A stretch of DNA of 64,000 nucleotides. It comes from Hypericum androsaemum. Lineage: Eukaryota > Streptophyta > Magnoliopsida > Malpighiales > Hypericaceae. The notes beneath the pieces were generated by a model. That model worked only from the letters and a program-made list of their open reading frames with translations. It ran no database searches and was not told the origin of the DNA. Positions 1 to 12,203 of the stretch are shown one piece after another. Each line of letters starts with the position of its first letter. Within the stretch, counting starts at the first letter, position 1. The stretch lies in the NCBI GenBank assembly GCA_963995505.1, contig OZ023194.1, positions 11,218,428-11,282,427 of the forward strand, in the 5' to 3' direction. A program made the position numbers and the translations under genes.

Positions 1-950
1 TTGAGCCTTAGACTTTTAGATATTTTGCTAAAAATACTCACCTACTCTCATCTTCCATCTTTGTGGAGAAAAATTTAGCTCTCCATTGTTAAAGCTTGTG
101 TAAAGAACTTGAAGGAGATATTTTGGGAGCTTGAAGATCATCTTGAGCTTTCTTTATCTTTCTCTTTTATGTTTATGCTTTGCTTGCTTTGTTCAATGGA
201 TGTGTTATGTTACTTGGTGAATATGTGTGAGTAATTGATTAGTGGGTTTGGTGTCTTGATGGCATCTACTTAGCCTATGATTTAGTGGGGTTAAAATGCT
301 AAGGTTTGTGAACTAGTTAATGAGTTTAATGCTTAATCTTGATTGATCACCTTGATTATGAACATAATTAATGCTAATCCCCGGGAGGGGTTAGGATTAA
401 TGGACCATTTAACTAGTTAGTTAGTTGCCTTTTGATGAGGGATCTCATTAGGTGGTTAGTTGTCCATAGGGTGATGGTTATAATTGGTAATTAGTTAGAT
501 TAGGTGGCTAATTAGTCGCAGGAGCACGATTAGTTCAACTAAGCTTAATTATTGATCGATTTAGACTAATTAATGGCAGGAGCGTTGATTAGTTACTTTA
601 GAAACACCCGGACCATAACACGAACTTAATAAACCCCATATGTCATTTGGTTATCTAGGTGTCATTAGTGCCAAGCCCACTCTTTCCTTTATTGTTAAAA
701 CAATCTTCTAGTTTAGTCGTTGCAGTAACCAACTCGTGTTTGGAATTGACAAATCTATTACTTGTAGTCCTAAACTAGTGGTCGAGTCTTATTTGTGGCC
801 TAGAACTTAGTTCTCGTGGGACGACAATCCCTTACTTACTATTTATTGCAAGAGGGGTGTAAAAATCCTTCCTTTCAAGGCACCTTGAGGCATAGGCATC
901 TTCGCAAGGTGGTGGGCAACCTCATTGTAACTACGACTCACGAACTAGAA
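1..950. repeat. Non-coding repeat-like sequence, possibly LTR-retrotransposon derived
   Basis: I see no open reading frame of any conserved type here. The text is AT-rich and has the feel of the non-coding flank of a plant LTR retrotransposon: many TTAGTT/TAATTA runs, and a phrase near 815-835 (GTGGGACGACAATCC) of the kind common in Ty3-type non-coding regions. No primer-binding site, LTR pair or target duplication was found, so the assignment is weak. Confidence 0.3.
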
Positions 951-2725
951 GACAACATCTAGAAAGCCAAGGAGAAGCTGTCGACATTCATCAATATGAA
1001 TTGCCAGGTCGCTCATATCTGACCGGTTGGTAATCAGATTTCACCACAACACACGACAAACTCATAGTTGCTACAAGCTTCAGACACGAGCGGACACCAC
1101 AACATTCCAGAATAATATGGTGTAATACCTGCGAAAAAGCCTTGACTAAGGCTGCAACGAACCGACCCTCTGAAACCTTGACTACAACACCTACCTGACT
1201 GCCCCCTCCACACTAATCTCTTTTCACTGAATACTCCTCCGAGGTAGTGTAGCATCATCGAACTAAGTCCTGGGGCCTCCAAGGGCTTAGACGAATAACC
1301 AGTATCCGCTTGACATCCTCAGGCGCAAATATCACCTTCATCATATGGACATCCATTTTCGGGCCTTCATGAATTATCAAATCTGATACCAGCTGAATAT
1401 GATTAGACCCGAGAAAAAGGTACTAGGGTCGCCCATCACCTACCTTCGGAAGCCATGGTTGATCCCAAATATTAGTACTTTCCCTATTGCCAACCCGCCA
1501 TTCGAGATCCGATTCCAAAAGCTGACAGCTTGTACGAATACTATGCCACATGTAGCAGGAGTTATAGCCCATTAGAGCCCTCAATAAATTACCCGCGGGT
1601 AGTATCTGCTCCAAACATGGTGGCCACAATAGAGTTAAGATGAGATAGGAGGCGCCATGCTTGCTTACCTAGCATGCCAAGATTGAAATTGTGCAGTCGC
1701 TGAAACCCTAATCCCTCTTCCTGCTTAGGCATGCACATCTTGTTAGAGTTTCGCCAATACATCTTATCTTGTCTATCGTATGAACCCCAAAAGAAGCCAC
1801 GTAGCATTTTATCAATATATTTACATGTGGCCATATGAAAAAGGAAACATATCATCACATATGTTGGGATTGATTGGAGCACAGATTTGATAAGCACCTC
1901 ACAACCCGTCCTAGATAAGTGTCTTACATGCCATCTGGTAATTTTGTCAGAAATCGGACATCCGACATCAGCAAAGATCACCTTCTTTGAGCAGCCAATT
2001 ATGGTAGGAAGCCCAAGGTACTTTTTGTTGTCCTCCCCATGTCGAACACCTAGGAGGTTGCAAAGCCTTTTCGCTTCGTCTTCTGGCACATTTTTGCTAA
2101 AAGTATTACACTATTGGCCAAGTTAACGCATTGCCCCGACGCTTCAGAATATAGCTCCAATAGTTGGATAAGGTATTGTAGTTCAGATATTGATGCCCTG
2201 GCAAAGACCAAAGAGTTGTGAGCAAAAAATAAAGTCACTAGAGAGGTACCTCTCGCGAGCCTCATCACATGGATATGCATCCTCGACAATGCATGTGCAA
2301 GAAGTGCGACAAGGCCCTCTGTACAGAAACGGAACAAATAAGGATATAGGGGATCCCCTTGGTGAAACCATCTCTCCAGCCGAAAGTAAGTGCTCAATTT
2401 GCCACTAACCTGAACCGAGTACTGGACAGTGTGAACATATTGCATCGTCAAGGCAATAAGCTCCCCCGCAAATCCTAATGCGTAACATGGCCTCTAAAAA
2501 TTCTTATTCTACTCTGTCATATGCTTTCATCATATCAAATTTAATCGCACAATGTCACATTCTTCCCGTTCTCTTCTTCTTCAAGAAATGGAATGACTCA
2601 AACCCTAGTAAGCCATATCAATGATGAGCCTGCTAGGGACAAAGGCTCATTGGTTGGCATGAATAAGGTCTGGCAGGAACGGCTTGAGCTTGTTGCAATA
2701 TCATTAAATCGCACAATATTTTTTG
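951..2725 (-). pseudogene. Degenerate LINE (non-LTR retrotransposon) reverse transcriptase relic
   Basis: On the minus strand, overlapping broken frames keep reverse-transcriptase landmarks in the right order. They are a KFDMMKAYDRVE-like block near 2540, QGDPL-PYLF near 2360, a decayed FADD box (FAHN) near 2230, then KKYLGLPTIIG, a GFFWGS box near 1800 and EEGLGFQRL...LGKQAWRL near 1660. The tail runs toward an RNase H/zf-RVT-like end at 1030-1450. Several frameshifts and stops interrupt it and no endonuclease domain is visible, so it is a 5'-truncated dead copy. Its edges are approximate. Confidence 0.8.
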
Positions 2726-3024
2726 AAAAAAACTACCCAAGTATAATTAGGAAAAAGACTAATTTTTATTTTTTAGAAATAAATAAAAAAATGAAAAACT
2801 CTTATAACTCTCTCTTAGTATTTTTCATTTTTTTAAATTTTTTTATATTTTTAATTTAATGATATTTGGAAGTATTTTTGTCCAAATATTTATTCAAATC
2901 GTGGATTGTCAACTAGAGATAGATGTAGTGGTCGAACATTTTTAAACCACATGGTAATGTACAAGTCGGCAAAATCATAAGATAATAAAGTGGAAATAAA
3001 ATACGAAAGACATCAAAAATAAAA

Positions 3025-4371
3025 GGACAAATTACCCTTGTGTCCCTGTACTTTGGTCACCCTCCCCCTAGGGTCCCTGGATTTTGGAAAAAGATTATAC
3101 TGTCCCTAAGTTTTGATGATAATAGACTCTCGAGTCCTTGGAGCCAGAATATTCTATATTCTCCGGCGAACTCCCACCTGAAATGACCAAAATACCCCTC
3201 ATACTAAAAAAAAACCCCTCCTTCATCCCCTTCATCTTCTTCCTCCCACCCATCATTTTCTTCAACTCCTCTCTTCTTCCCTAGAAATCAAAATCAACCC
3301 AGAGATAAAAAAATAAATAACAAAAAAATTGCATCCCACCCAAAAGCAACACAGAAGATAATCACCAGATAAACAAAAAATGGGAGCTAAAAACCAATGA
3401 CCCAACCCAATTCGTACAGCAACATCAAGTCAAAATTGGACAAAGCCACAGATACTTAAAGCTCCAAACTTTACCCACCCTAAGAGAAGATCGTCATCCC
3501 CCAAAAACTATCATCCCCTCTTTAAACGGTTCAATCGTGCAGGCCGAGAACCCATTCCTAAAACTGTAAAACTCACTACTCGATCCTACCGAACCCGACC
3601 CGACTCAATCCCACCAGATTCCTAAATCCCTCCCCTCCGGTGGCCTGAAATCACATTACTCCGGCAGATCCCCTGCCGCCGGCGCCGCCCCTCTGCTCCA
3701 TCATGTTGTTTCGCACCTCCATTTTTATTATGTCCTGCACTATGCCATGAACTCCGAACTCAAACCCATCGCACCCCCCCTAACACCCCATTCGTCGGAG
3801 CCACTGGAGGAAGAGCCGGCACAGGTTTCAGAAATCGCCCTTCCGCCCCGGGAAGAGACAGGCTCATCGACGTCCCCAGTCCATTGCAGCCGACATCCTC
3901 GTCGTCGCTCGAAACTGCGCCGTCGTCTGGAGTTTCTCAGGTCGACCGGTAAAAGTCCAGCGAGGGGAGGTCCCGTGTCGGCTGTGGAACGCTTAAGGTC
4001 TCCCTCCTGCTTGTCGTTTGTCGCCGGTAAATCGTCGTCTCCACTCCTCGATGAATCGCAGCTTTTTAATTTCTTGATTTGGGAAAAACCTTGTGGAGTG
4101 GCAGAGGGGGGGAGATTTTTTTGTTTGGTAGAGGGTAGTATTGACATGGGGAAGGATGGAATGGGGAAGGATGGAATTTTTGATTAAATTGAAAAGGAAG
4201 GGCATTTTGGTCATTTCAAGTGGGGCTTCGTCGGAGAATATAGAATATTCCGGCTCCAGGGACCCGAGAGTCTATTATCATCAAAACTTAGGGACGGGAC
4301 AATCATTTTCCAAAATCCAGGGACCCTAAGGGGAGGGTGACCAAGTACAGGGACGTGAGGGTAATTTGCCC
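3025..4371. mobile_element. Non-autonomous MULE-type DNA transposon with long TIRs and perfect 9-bp TSD
   Basis: The ends are inverted repeats of about 170 bp at roughly 90% identity (left about 3025-3197, right about 4200-4371). They start GGRCAAATTACCC. Both sides carry the same 9 bp, AAAATAAAA (3016-3024 and 4372-4380), the Mutator-superfamily signature. No transposase is visible. The interior is GC-rich and has overlapping frames on both strands, the longest being 147 codons with stop on the plus strand at 3747-4187. I recognise no domain in it, so it may be filler or a captured host fragment. Confidence 0.85.
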
Positions 4372-4380
4372 AAAATAAAA

Positions 4381-4669
4381 TTATCCGCATCCGCAATTTT
4401 ATCCAGGCCAGCACAGCCACGTTTGACAAAACCAACAACGGTCAAAAGAGTTGAGGACTGAGTAGTTGATGAACTAACACAATAAATTTAAAGTGGTACG
4501 ACGAGTGAATTTAACCCTTATATTAAAGGTTGGTTTGTGTACTATACTCATGGGGTGGGCAGCATCCGGGGTATTATCCTGGGTCGTTAAATGGGGAGAG
4601 CATGTGTGTTTAATCATACGTTGGAAATCCACTAGGGTTGGATGAAGGGCATTTTCGAGGTTTCATATT
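4381..4669. other. Intergenic, nothing recognised
   Basis: AT-rich spacer between the first MULE element and the minisatellite. No coding or RNA feature is seen. Confidence 0.5.
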
Positions 4670-4869
4670 GATGGGCATACATTGGTACACAACACGACAT
4701 ACAATAGTACATCATTCGACATACAATGGTGCACAACTGATATACAGTGGTGCGCATCAAGCGACATTCATTAGTATATCGTGCAACATACAATAATGCA
4801 CAACACGACATACGGTAATACATCATGCTACATAAAATGGTGCATCATGCACATACGCGTAGTTCATCA
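4670..4869. repeat. 22-bp minisatellite, about nine degenerate units
   Basis: Successive units begin at about 4670, 4693, 4715, 4737, 4760, 4782, 4804, 4826 and 4848, each 22 or 23 bp long. They share a core close to CGACATACAATGGTGCA with a CA-rich junction. Units differ at several positions, so the array is old. A reading frame across it on the minus strand is simply a product of the periodicity. Confidence 0.8.
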
Positions 4870-5428
4870 TAATACAACGTTATTAAATTAAAAAATGCAC
4901 ATATATAATCATCAAAATTACAAAATACAATCACGTGTGCGGGCTCTGGCTCGTCGCAGACATTTTCACATTGTCCAGGCTATGATACTGTGGCCCAACA
5001 TCAATGCATCTGGTCCACTTATATTAATAAGTACTTCCTCCCCTAAAAAATTCTGGGTATTTATGTATTATTACAGTTCTCAATTACTTACATTAAATAA
5101 ATTGGTATCCACGCACTCAATTATACAGACTAATGTAGTTCAATTTAAAAAATACAAAGATCTCTTGATAAATATTTAATACAGCTACTGGGAGCAAGAT
5201 TCCTTTGTTCTCGTGATCATATGTTTCAACCCAGTCTCGAAGTATGGTCCTCACCTACCCTCTTTCTTCTCCTTCGAAACTCTGTTCTCAGTAGTTAAAA
5301 GTTAAAACTCGAAAATGTTGGCACCTTAAATATATTTTATAACAACTTTATTTAAGTTTTGACAAAAAGAGAAAACGGATAAGAAGAAATTCGACAATGG
5401 GGCAAGGAAAACGAAAATGAAAAATAAA
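4870..5428. other. Intergenic, nothing recognised
   Basis: AT-rich, no supported gene. A 95-codon frame at 4895-5179 has no recognisable domain. Confidence 0.5.
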
Positions 5429-5995
5429 GGGTTAATTACTCCTAAGTCCCCGAGATATGGTTAATAGACACTAGGGTCCTTGTCGTTCCGAAATAGATGC
5501 AGATGTATAGTTTGATTAAATTATATTCTCGGATTCCAGATTGACGTCATTAATCAATTTTTTATTTTTTAAAACTTTAAAATGGCTGTTATACCTTTCT
5601 CCAATCATTTTTTTGGTGAACACTAACTCCGGTCAACAGATTTTAACATATGCCACCGCCGTCCAGATCGATTGGGGCGAGACCACCGGCGACCAGATTG
5701 ACTGGGAAGAGGCCACCGCTCATGGTTGTCGGCGGCCGTTCCTGGCCAGGGGGAACTCGGGCTCCGACGACGACTCGATCGCCTTCAATTTAGTTCCCGT
5801 TTCCTGTGGGTTAGTGAGAAAATTATTATTTAATTCATTTTTGTAAGAGTAGGTAGGCAATTTCCATGACAAAAAGATCGATGATGTCAACGAGGGATCC
5901 GAGGGTACAATAAAACCAAACTACAGGGATAGCTATATCTATTTCGAAACTACATCAATTCAACCATACACCAGGGACGTATGAGTAATTTACCC
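5429..5995. mobile_element. Small MULE-type element with perfect 9-bp TSD, in the EGY2 promoter
   Basis: The termini read GGGTWAATTACTC inward from both sides. They continue as a diverged inverted repeat of about 125 bp that shares a TCCCTxGTAGTTTGGTTTTAT-type stretch and a GACGTCAT/GACATCAT phrase. The flanking 9 bp are identical: AAAAATAAA at 5420-5428 and 5996-6004. The interior is GC-rich and has two near-copies of a CAGATNGANTGGG...GCCACCG segment. It has no transposase. It ends 178 bp before the EGY2 start codon, so it probably sits in or next to that gene's promoter. Confidence 0.8.
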
Positions 5996-6111
5996 AAAAA
6001 TAAAAGATATTTAGATTATTTTCTCATGATTTCTCCTCTCCAAAACGAAATAATAACTACCGAAACAGAAAATAGAAGATATGCCGCTGCGACTCCCACA
6101 CCAAGAGCTTA

Positions 6112-6173
6112 TCGCTCTCTCCCCTTCTTCTTCTTCTCTCTGACTCTCCCCTTCCCTTCACTCTCCCTCTCGG
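6112..6173 (+). promoter_or_regulatory. Pyrimidine-rich 5' UTR/leader of EGY2
   Basis: Just upstream of the EGY2 ATG lies a long CT-rich tract (TCTCTCCCC, TTCTTCTTC, CCCTTCCC, CTCCCTCTC). It is typical of plant core promoters and leaders (Y-patch type). No clear TATA box is seen in the short gap between the MULE element and this tract. Confidence 0.5.
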
Positions 6174-9100
6174 ATGGGAACCCTAACCAGCTGCACCTTT
6201 AGCTCCGTCAACTTCAGCCTCGCCTCCGGCCCCGGCGCCGGGTTCCGGAGCCGCGCGCTCTTCTCCTGGCGCCGGAACCCGAACGCGCGGCCCTCCTGTT
6301 TCTTATGCAGAAGAGGAGGAGCGGTCGCCTCGCGGCCGGAGGTTCGGCTTGAGAGGAACGGGAGGGTGAGGTGCCTTGGCGGCGATAACAAGCACGATAT
6401 CGAGAAGAGCAAGAGCGATAATGACAGAGACACTAGCGTCTCCACGGCGGAGCCTCCCGAGGCGGCGGAGGAGGAGCGAGGCCTCGTGTCCGAAAATCCG
6501 GAGCCTCCCCTCTCTTCCGAGGTATTCTTTCCCTCTAGGCTTTAGGTTAGAGTGAATGTAGGGGTCCATTTGTGAAATGTGTAGCTCATGTCATCTCGAG
6601 ATGAGAATTTAGTCTCTCTTTGTTTCGGATGAGAATGATGATGTTCGAATACGTTGTTTTTGGCATCCGAGTTTGCGAGTTTGGAGGTTAGGCTAGTGCA
6701 TTCTTGCGAGCGGGGTTATGTGTGTTTTATCGGCTTCTTGCTGAGTAGTAGTTAATGCAAAGGAGAAGAGATGCAATGGAGAGTTGTATTTGCGGAACAT
6801 GATTTTGACGATGACTTTTGGTTTTGATATACAGCAGCCGCCAATAGTTCAGATTGAACCCGCTTATAATTACTTGGAAGTAGATTCTTTTAAACTGTTG
6901 GAGCTTCTTGGCCCGGAGAAGGTTGATCCTGCTGATGTGAAACTGATTAAGGACAAGCTTTTCGGCTATTCAACTTTCTGGGTCACAAAGGAAGAACCGT
7001 TTGGGGACTACGGCGAGGGCATTCTTTTTCTTGGAAACTTAAGGGGGAAGAGAGAAGATGTTTTTGCCAAGCTCCAGAGGCAGCTGATCGAGGTTACAGG
7101 CGATAAGTACAACCTCTTTATGGTGGAGGAACCAAATTCAGAAGAACCGGACCCTCGCGGTGGGCCGCGCATTAGCTTCGGATTGCTAAGGAAAGAGGTC
7201 TCCGAGCCAGTGCCAACTACACTGTGGCAATATGTGATTGGCTTTTTGCTATTCCTCTTAACGATTGGCTCGTCGGTAGAATTAGGAATTGCTTCCCAGG
7301 TAAGCCAACTTAGTGTTGTTCTACGTAGTGTTGGTCATTCTTCAGCCCCTAAGTTCCTTTGCCTTGTTTATTCTGCTCTTACAGATAAATCGTCTTCCTC
7401 CGGAGGTGGTGAAGTACTTCACAGATCCAAATGCTATTGATCCACCTGATATCGAGCTTCTGTTCCCATTTGTGGACTCCGCTCTGCCCCTAGCTTATGG
7501 TGTTTTAGGAATCCTGCTGTTCCATGTGAGCAACTTAAGCAATAAGATGATTTTTGCTTCAGTATGATTTTGTATAAACTATAAGAATGTGGCTGGTGCT
7601 GTCTCATTATGTAGAAGAAACTTTTCCCCTGATTTCATAGCTAACAGAATATCTAGGCCTTTGTTAATTTTATCCCCCATGATTAAATTGTTATTAAGTT
7701 GGTTCAAATCATGAATCTTGTGTTGGCAGCCTGAAGTTATTCTAAGAACTGATTGAAGGAAATGGTCCTATCACAGAATAGATTATGAGCACAAAGGCTA
7801 AATATATTATGAAATTTGACGTAGCTCCCAACATGTTCTGATTAAAAATGTTGTGGAATCATTTGTAAAGGATAATCAGTAGATTATAATATCCTTGTCA
7901 TATTTTAATTAGTTTCATCTTGGTATTAGCCTTTTCGGATCCAATTATGTCTCACGAAGCTGATTTATCTGCAGGAAATTGGGCACTTCCTGGCTGCTTT
8001 CCCAAAGAAAGTAAAACTAAGCATTCCTTTCTTCATTCCCAACATTACTCTTGGCAGCTTTGGTGCAATCACTCAGGTGAATATTCGTTTTTGGAGAGCA
8101 CCTCATAATGGCTAAAATAAATAGCTTGGATAACTGGGCTGTGACAATATGAAAGACATATTTTTCCCTTCTCAGAAATTGTTATGGCGTCTTTGAATTT
8201 TTCATGCTTGGAACCAGGTTTCAGCTTGTTCATCTTTTCCTGTCATAATCTTTGCAGTTCAAGTCTATTCTTCCTGATCGGAGTACAAAAGTTGACATTT
8301 CACTCGCTGGACCCTTTGCTGGTGCTGCACTCTCTTTTTCTATGTTTGCTGTTGGGCTGCTGCTCTCAGCAAATCCAGATTCTGCACCGGATCTGGTGCG
8401 GATTCCTAGCAATGTATTTCAGGGATCTCTGCTCCTTGGTTTAATCAGTAGGGCATATCTCGGTTATGCGTAAGTAATCTTACTGTTTTCTTGACAGTAT
8501 TTCAACAACATTGTTCCCTGCAACAAATTCTGATGTGACAGTGATAAGGAGACCTATTGGCTTTTGTATTAGTAAGTCATACCTTTCTACTGAATCTTCA
8601 GTAAACAAATGGCTGTTGCATTTGCAGAGCGCTGCATGCAGCAACAGTTTCCATACATCCTCTTGTAATTGCTGGCTGGTAATTTGCTCTTCCTGGAACC
8701 TCTATTTTGAGCACTATTCGTCCATAGAGAATGTGGTTGAGTAGGTGACGTTATGTAGGTGTGGCTTAACAACAACGGCTTTCAACATGCTTCCTGTCGG
8801 CTGCCTTGATGGTGGAAGGGCTGTCCAGGTACTTTTTTCTAATCACCGCATTACTAAGCCCTCCTGGTCCCTGGTTTTGTCAATCTTTGTGTTTATCTGC
8901 TTTAGAGACACACTACTCTACATTCTTTCAGTTCTATCTTTCTACAATGTTATGTGTGTATATTCTGTATGAATCTATTCTATTTGAGACTAGTTCGACA
9001 TTTCAGAAGTTCGAAAGTCTTATGGAGGCATTTAAATTAACTTTGATAGTTAATAGGCTGTGTATGGGAACTTGGACAATCTTGTGATAGCCCTATTCTA

Positions 9101-9761
9101 ACCAGTTTTCTAGCATCCTATACGTTATAACTTTCCTCCTAGCACCGCCTTTAGTTCTAGACAGTTCTTAACCCAATGCAAACCCCTGCTGCTTATATTA
9201 TTGTCTTGTCTCGACAGGGTGCTTTTGGGAAAGTTGCTCTGACTGGCTTTGGCTTGACAACCTATGCAATGCTTGGTTTAGGAGTGGTATGCTCGAAAAC
9301 TGCTTAAAATTGCCTCAGCATCCATATTGTTTATCTACTCTATATGCAACTAATAAGCGGGAGCTCTGCACCTCTGTTTCAGTAATTGCTTGATTCTCTC
9401 ATCCATGAACTGAACTAATTCTGTCGTCATTCGTTCAGCTCGGTGGACCGTTGTCACTTCCATGGGGACTATATGTCTTGATATGTCAGGTATGCAACTT
9501 GACAATCACGAACATAAGTAGAATGAATATAGGTTGTGGTTGCCAGAACTTTTTGTACCTTATTCTCAAATCTCAATCTTGTGGTTTGCTATTAATTATC
9601 AGCGAGACCCGGAAAAACCATGCTTAAACGACGTGACAGAAGTTGGCACATGGAGAAAAGCTGCTGTGGCGATGGCGATTTTGTTGGTGGCATTGACGCT
9701 CCTCCCAGTTTGGGACGAGCTCGCGGAGGAGTTGGGTATAGGTCTTGTAAGCACATTTTGA
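6174..9761 (+). CDS. EGY2: EGY2-type chloroplast site-2 zinc metalloprotease, 10 exons
   Basis: Exons: 6174-6521, 6835-7299, 7385-7525, 7975-8076, 8258-8469, 8628-8678, 8759-8828, 9218-9286, 9439-9489 and 9603-9761. All introns are GT-AG and phases join, giving 555 aa, close to the Arabidopsis EGY2 length. The Ser/Arg-rich N-terminus looks like a chloroplast transit peptide. A GNLRG motif lies at about residues 183-187. The zinc motif HEIGH is at 318-322, and its first His is the last codon of exon 3. The second S2P motif NMLPVGCLDG is at 449-458. Hydrophobic segments around these fit a polytopic thylakoid or envelope protease. Family knowledge: EGY2 is an S2P-like intramembrane protease of chloroplasts. 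All catalytic residues are present, so I expect an active enzyme. EGY1 is less likely because the conserved C-terminal half (PEKPCLNDVTEVGTWRKA) matches EGY2. Confidence 0.95.
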
Positions 9762-11030
9762 TGATGAAGGTAGGTACATAGAAGTTAAAGCCAGTTTTGA
9801 CCAAGATGAGATTTGATAGTGAAGTCACTGCCAGAGGGAATCATCCTCAATCTGTATCTACCTCTGTAATTATAGTCCATTTCTTTGATATAGACAAGAT
9901 CACTTCTCCATAGATTTTTATTGGGTAGAATCCATGGAAGTTGGTCAAAGCAGTAGGAGTAGGAGACTTGGATTCATTTAAGAAGGTCTTGGATTCAAGT
10001 CAAACAAATGTAAAAGACACCATTGAGAGGTGCCTTCTAAATAGAGTTCGGCAGTGCTCGACTCTGAATACAGAGATTAGAAAAAACCGTGCAGAACCCA
10101 AAATGCAGTTACGAACTTCAGGAGGATAATACACAGAGTTGGCTGCTATGGCGGTGCGGGATTAATTTTTGCTCTTTCTACCGTTCATGGATTTTTATTT
10201 GCCATGTTGATAGATCACATTGTTTTTCTCTTTCGATGAAAAGGAAGGAATACTTTGTAGCAAGATTCATCTTATAACTCACTCCTGTCCTGTTATTTCC
10301 TTTAGTTTTAATACTACTACGGTTCCCTGGCTTATCGGATTCGAAAACATTTACAGCGAGCTTAGTTCATACAGAAAGTTTGAACTCAAAATCTCTCGTT
10401 GCAAATCATAAATATTAGTAATTGAAAAAAGTCGCAATATTTGATTAGCTGAATTGAGTAGCACAGCTTGACAAAAGGAAAAAAAAAAGAAAATAATCTG
10501 AGTAGAACAAGAGTACGGTTAGTACATCTTTTGGACATATTCGAATGGTATTGAACAATCTATTCTCATTGTTCAGTCTATAATTTGGTAGTACATTTGA
10601 TAAATACTAAACTCATCCATAGAAAAAGAAAGAATATATGATGAATATAACGAAATGAAATCAAAGAATACTCGCTCTTGTACCAAGGTAGTGTGAAGAA
10701 TGATCAAAGTTCGGTTACTTGTCACAACAAAAATTAATTTATAAAATGATGTAATGAAATGAAAAGAGACAATATGACAATAAAAAAAAGAAATATCATG
10801 CAAAGTAAATACAAAGATTAATTAGAATCTTTAATAATATCAATATGATAATAAAGTCTGCAATAAACATACCACACGGCAACAAATTTCAGCCCATGAA
10901 AATTGATGGACATTGGAAAAGTTTTCGTTTTATGGGGACCCTTTTTTTAACAAACATAGTTTAGGAAAAAATTCGTGCCCAATTTATCTATAACCAAACA
11001 CACACATAAATACTACGTCTCAGAATCGTA
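9762..11030. other. EGY2 3' UTR and intergenic spacer
   Basis: The first few hundred bases probably include the EGY2 3' UTR. A 19-bp string at 10052-10070 recurs at 43955-43973 (see findings). From about 10300 the sequence is AT-rich and I recognise nothing. Confidence 0.5.
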
Positions 11031-12203
11031 TTGCAGGAAGCTCGTAATCTTCCAGGCAACGAGGAAAGAGAATCAAGGGCAAAGAAGGAGCTATCCTTCC
11101 TGTATCAACAAGAAGAAGTCTTCTGGCATCAACGGACTCGTGTTAACTGGCTAACACGACCGTTGGATGAGCCGACCAAATTAGAGAAGCCATTCAGCGT
11201 TTCTTTCAAGATCTTTACACTGCTGAGCCTACGGAGGATCCTTCTGAGATTCTTCACTGTATTTCGGAACTGGTGGACGAGCGGATGGCATCAAACCCAT
11301 TTCAACTGAAGAAATCAAAGCTGCGGCTTTCGAGATGGGTGGCTCACGCGCTCCTGGCCCCTATGGACTTCCAGGTTTATTTTTCCATGAATATTGGCTT
11401 ATTATTGGCAATGAACTTACTGAGATGATTCTGAGTTGGTTTAGGAATGAACATGTCCCTCAGAACATGAATCGAACTTATATTGTGCTCATTCCTAAAT
11501 CGGATAACCCTGAACATGTTTCTCAATTTCGGCCTATAAGCCTGTGTAGCTTTGCGTATAAAGTGTATTCTAAGCTTTTGGCTAATAGATTGAAACCCTT
11601 TATGCCGAATGTCATATCTGATACTCAAAATGCTTTTATCAAAAATAGATGTATCCAGGATAACATTTTGATGGCTAATGAGGTGTTTCACTATCTCAGG
11701 GTTGAAAAACAAAAGAGAAAGGGTTCAACGGCCATCAAAATTGACTTGAGAAAAGCCTACGACATGGTTTCTTGGAGCTTCTTGGAGAAAGTGATGGGAG
11801 TCCTTGGTTTTTCAGAGAAATGGATAAGATGCACTATGAGTTGCATAAAGAGTGTTACCTACTCTGTCATGGTAAATAGATTCCCATTAGATTGGTTCCT
11901 CCCTTCTCGAGGGATCAGACAAGGGGATCTACTCTCTCCATTCCTCTTCTTGTTTATTGCGAACTCCCTTGCTCACTTCATTGATTGGCATCAGTCTAAT
12001 GGAGTGATTAAGGGTCTGAAAATTAAAAACTCGAGCTCTGTGCTTACTAACATCATGTTCGCAGATGACACTTTGCTCGTTGCTAAAGCCAACCCTAAAG
12101 AGGCTAGAGCCCTCAAGCTTATTCTCAACAGTTTTGTTCTGAAATCTGGGTAACATATTAATTTTGACAAGTCTAGCATTAGATTTAATGTTGGACTGGA
12201 TAC
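11031..12203 (+). pseudogene. LINE reverse transcriptase, 5' part, interrupted by a copia insertion
   Basis: Frames with LINE features run from the pre-RT segment (QQEEVFWHQRTRVNWL, near 11110) to the palm domain. The palm shows VLIPKSDNPEHVSQFRPISL (near 11490), KIDLRKAYDMVSW (near 11740), the RGIRQGDLLSPFLF box (near 11920) and the catalytic FADD (near 12060). Two frame changes and a small deletion lie between 11150 and 11335. There is no endonuclease, so the element is 5'-truncated. The frame runs into the LTR at 12204 and its continuation is found at 17663. Confidence 0.88.

Noticed and set aside
3740..4187. Two overlapping open frames as real genes
   Set aside because: They lie wholly inside a TIR element, overlap on opposite strands and show no known domain. 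Kept only as cargo of the element.
4632..4826. Cys/Tyr-rich small protein on the minus strand
   Set aside because: The amino-acid periodicity follows from the 22-bp minisatellite. There is no start context, promoter or homologous family.
10052..10070. miR156/SPL-type target because of the GTGCTC string
   Set aside because: Beyond GTGCTC the sequence does not pair with miR156, and no SPL gene is nearby.
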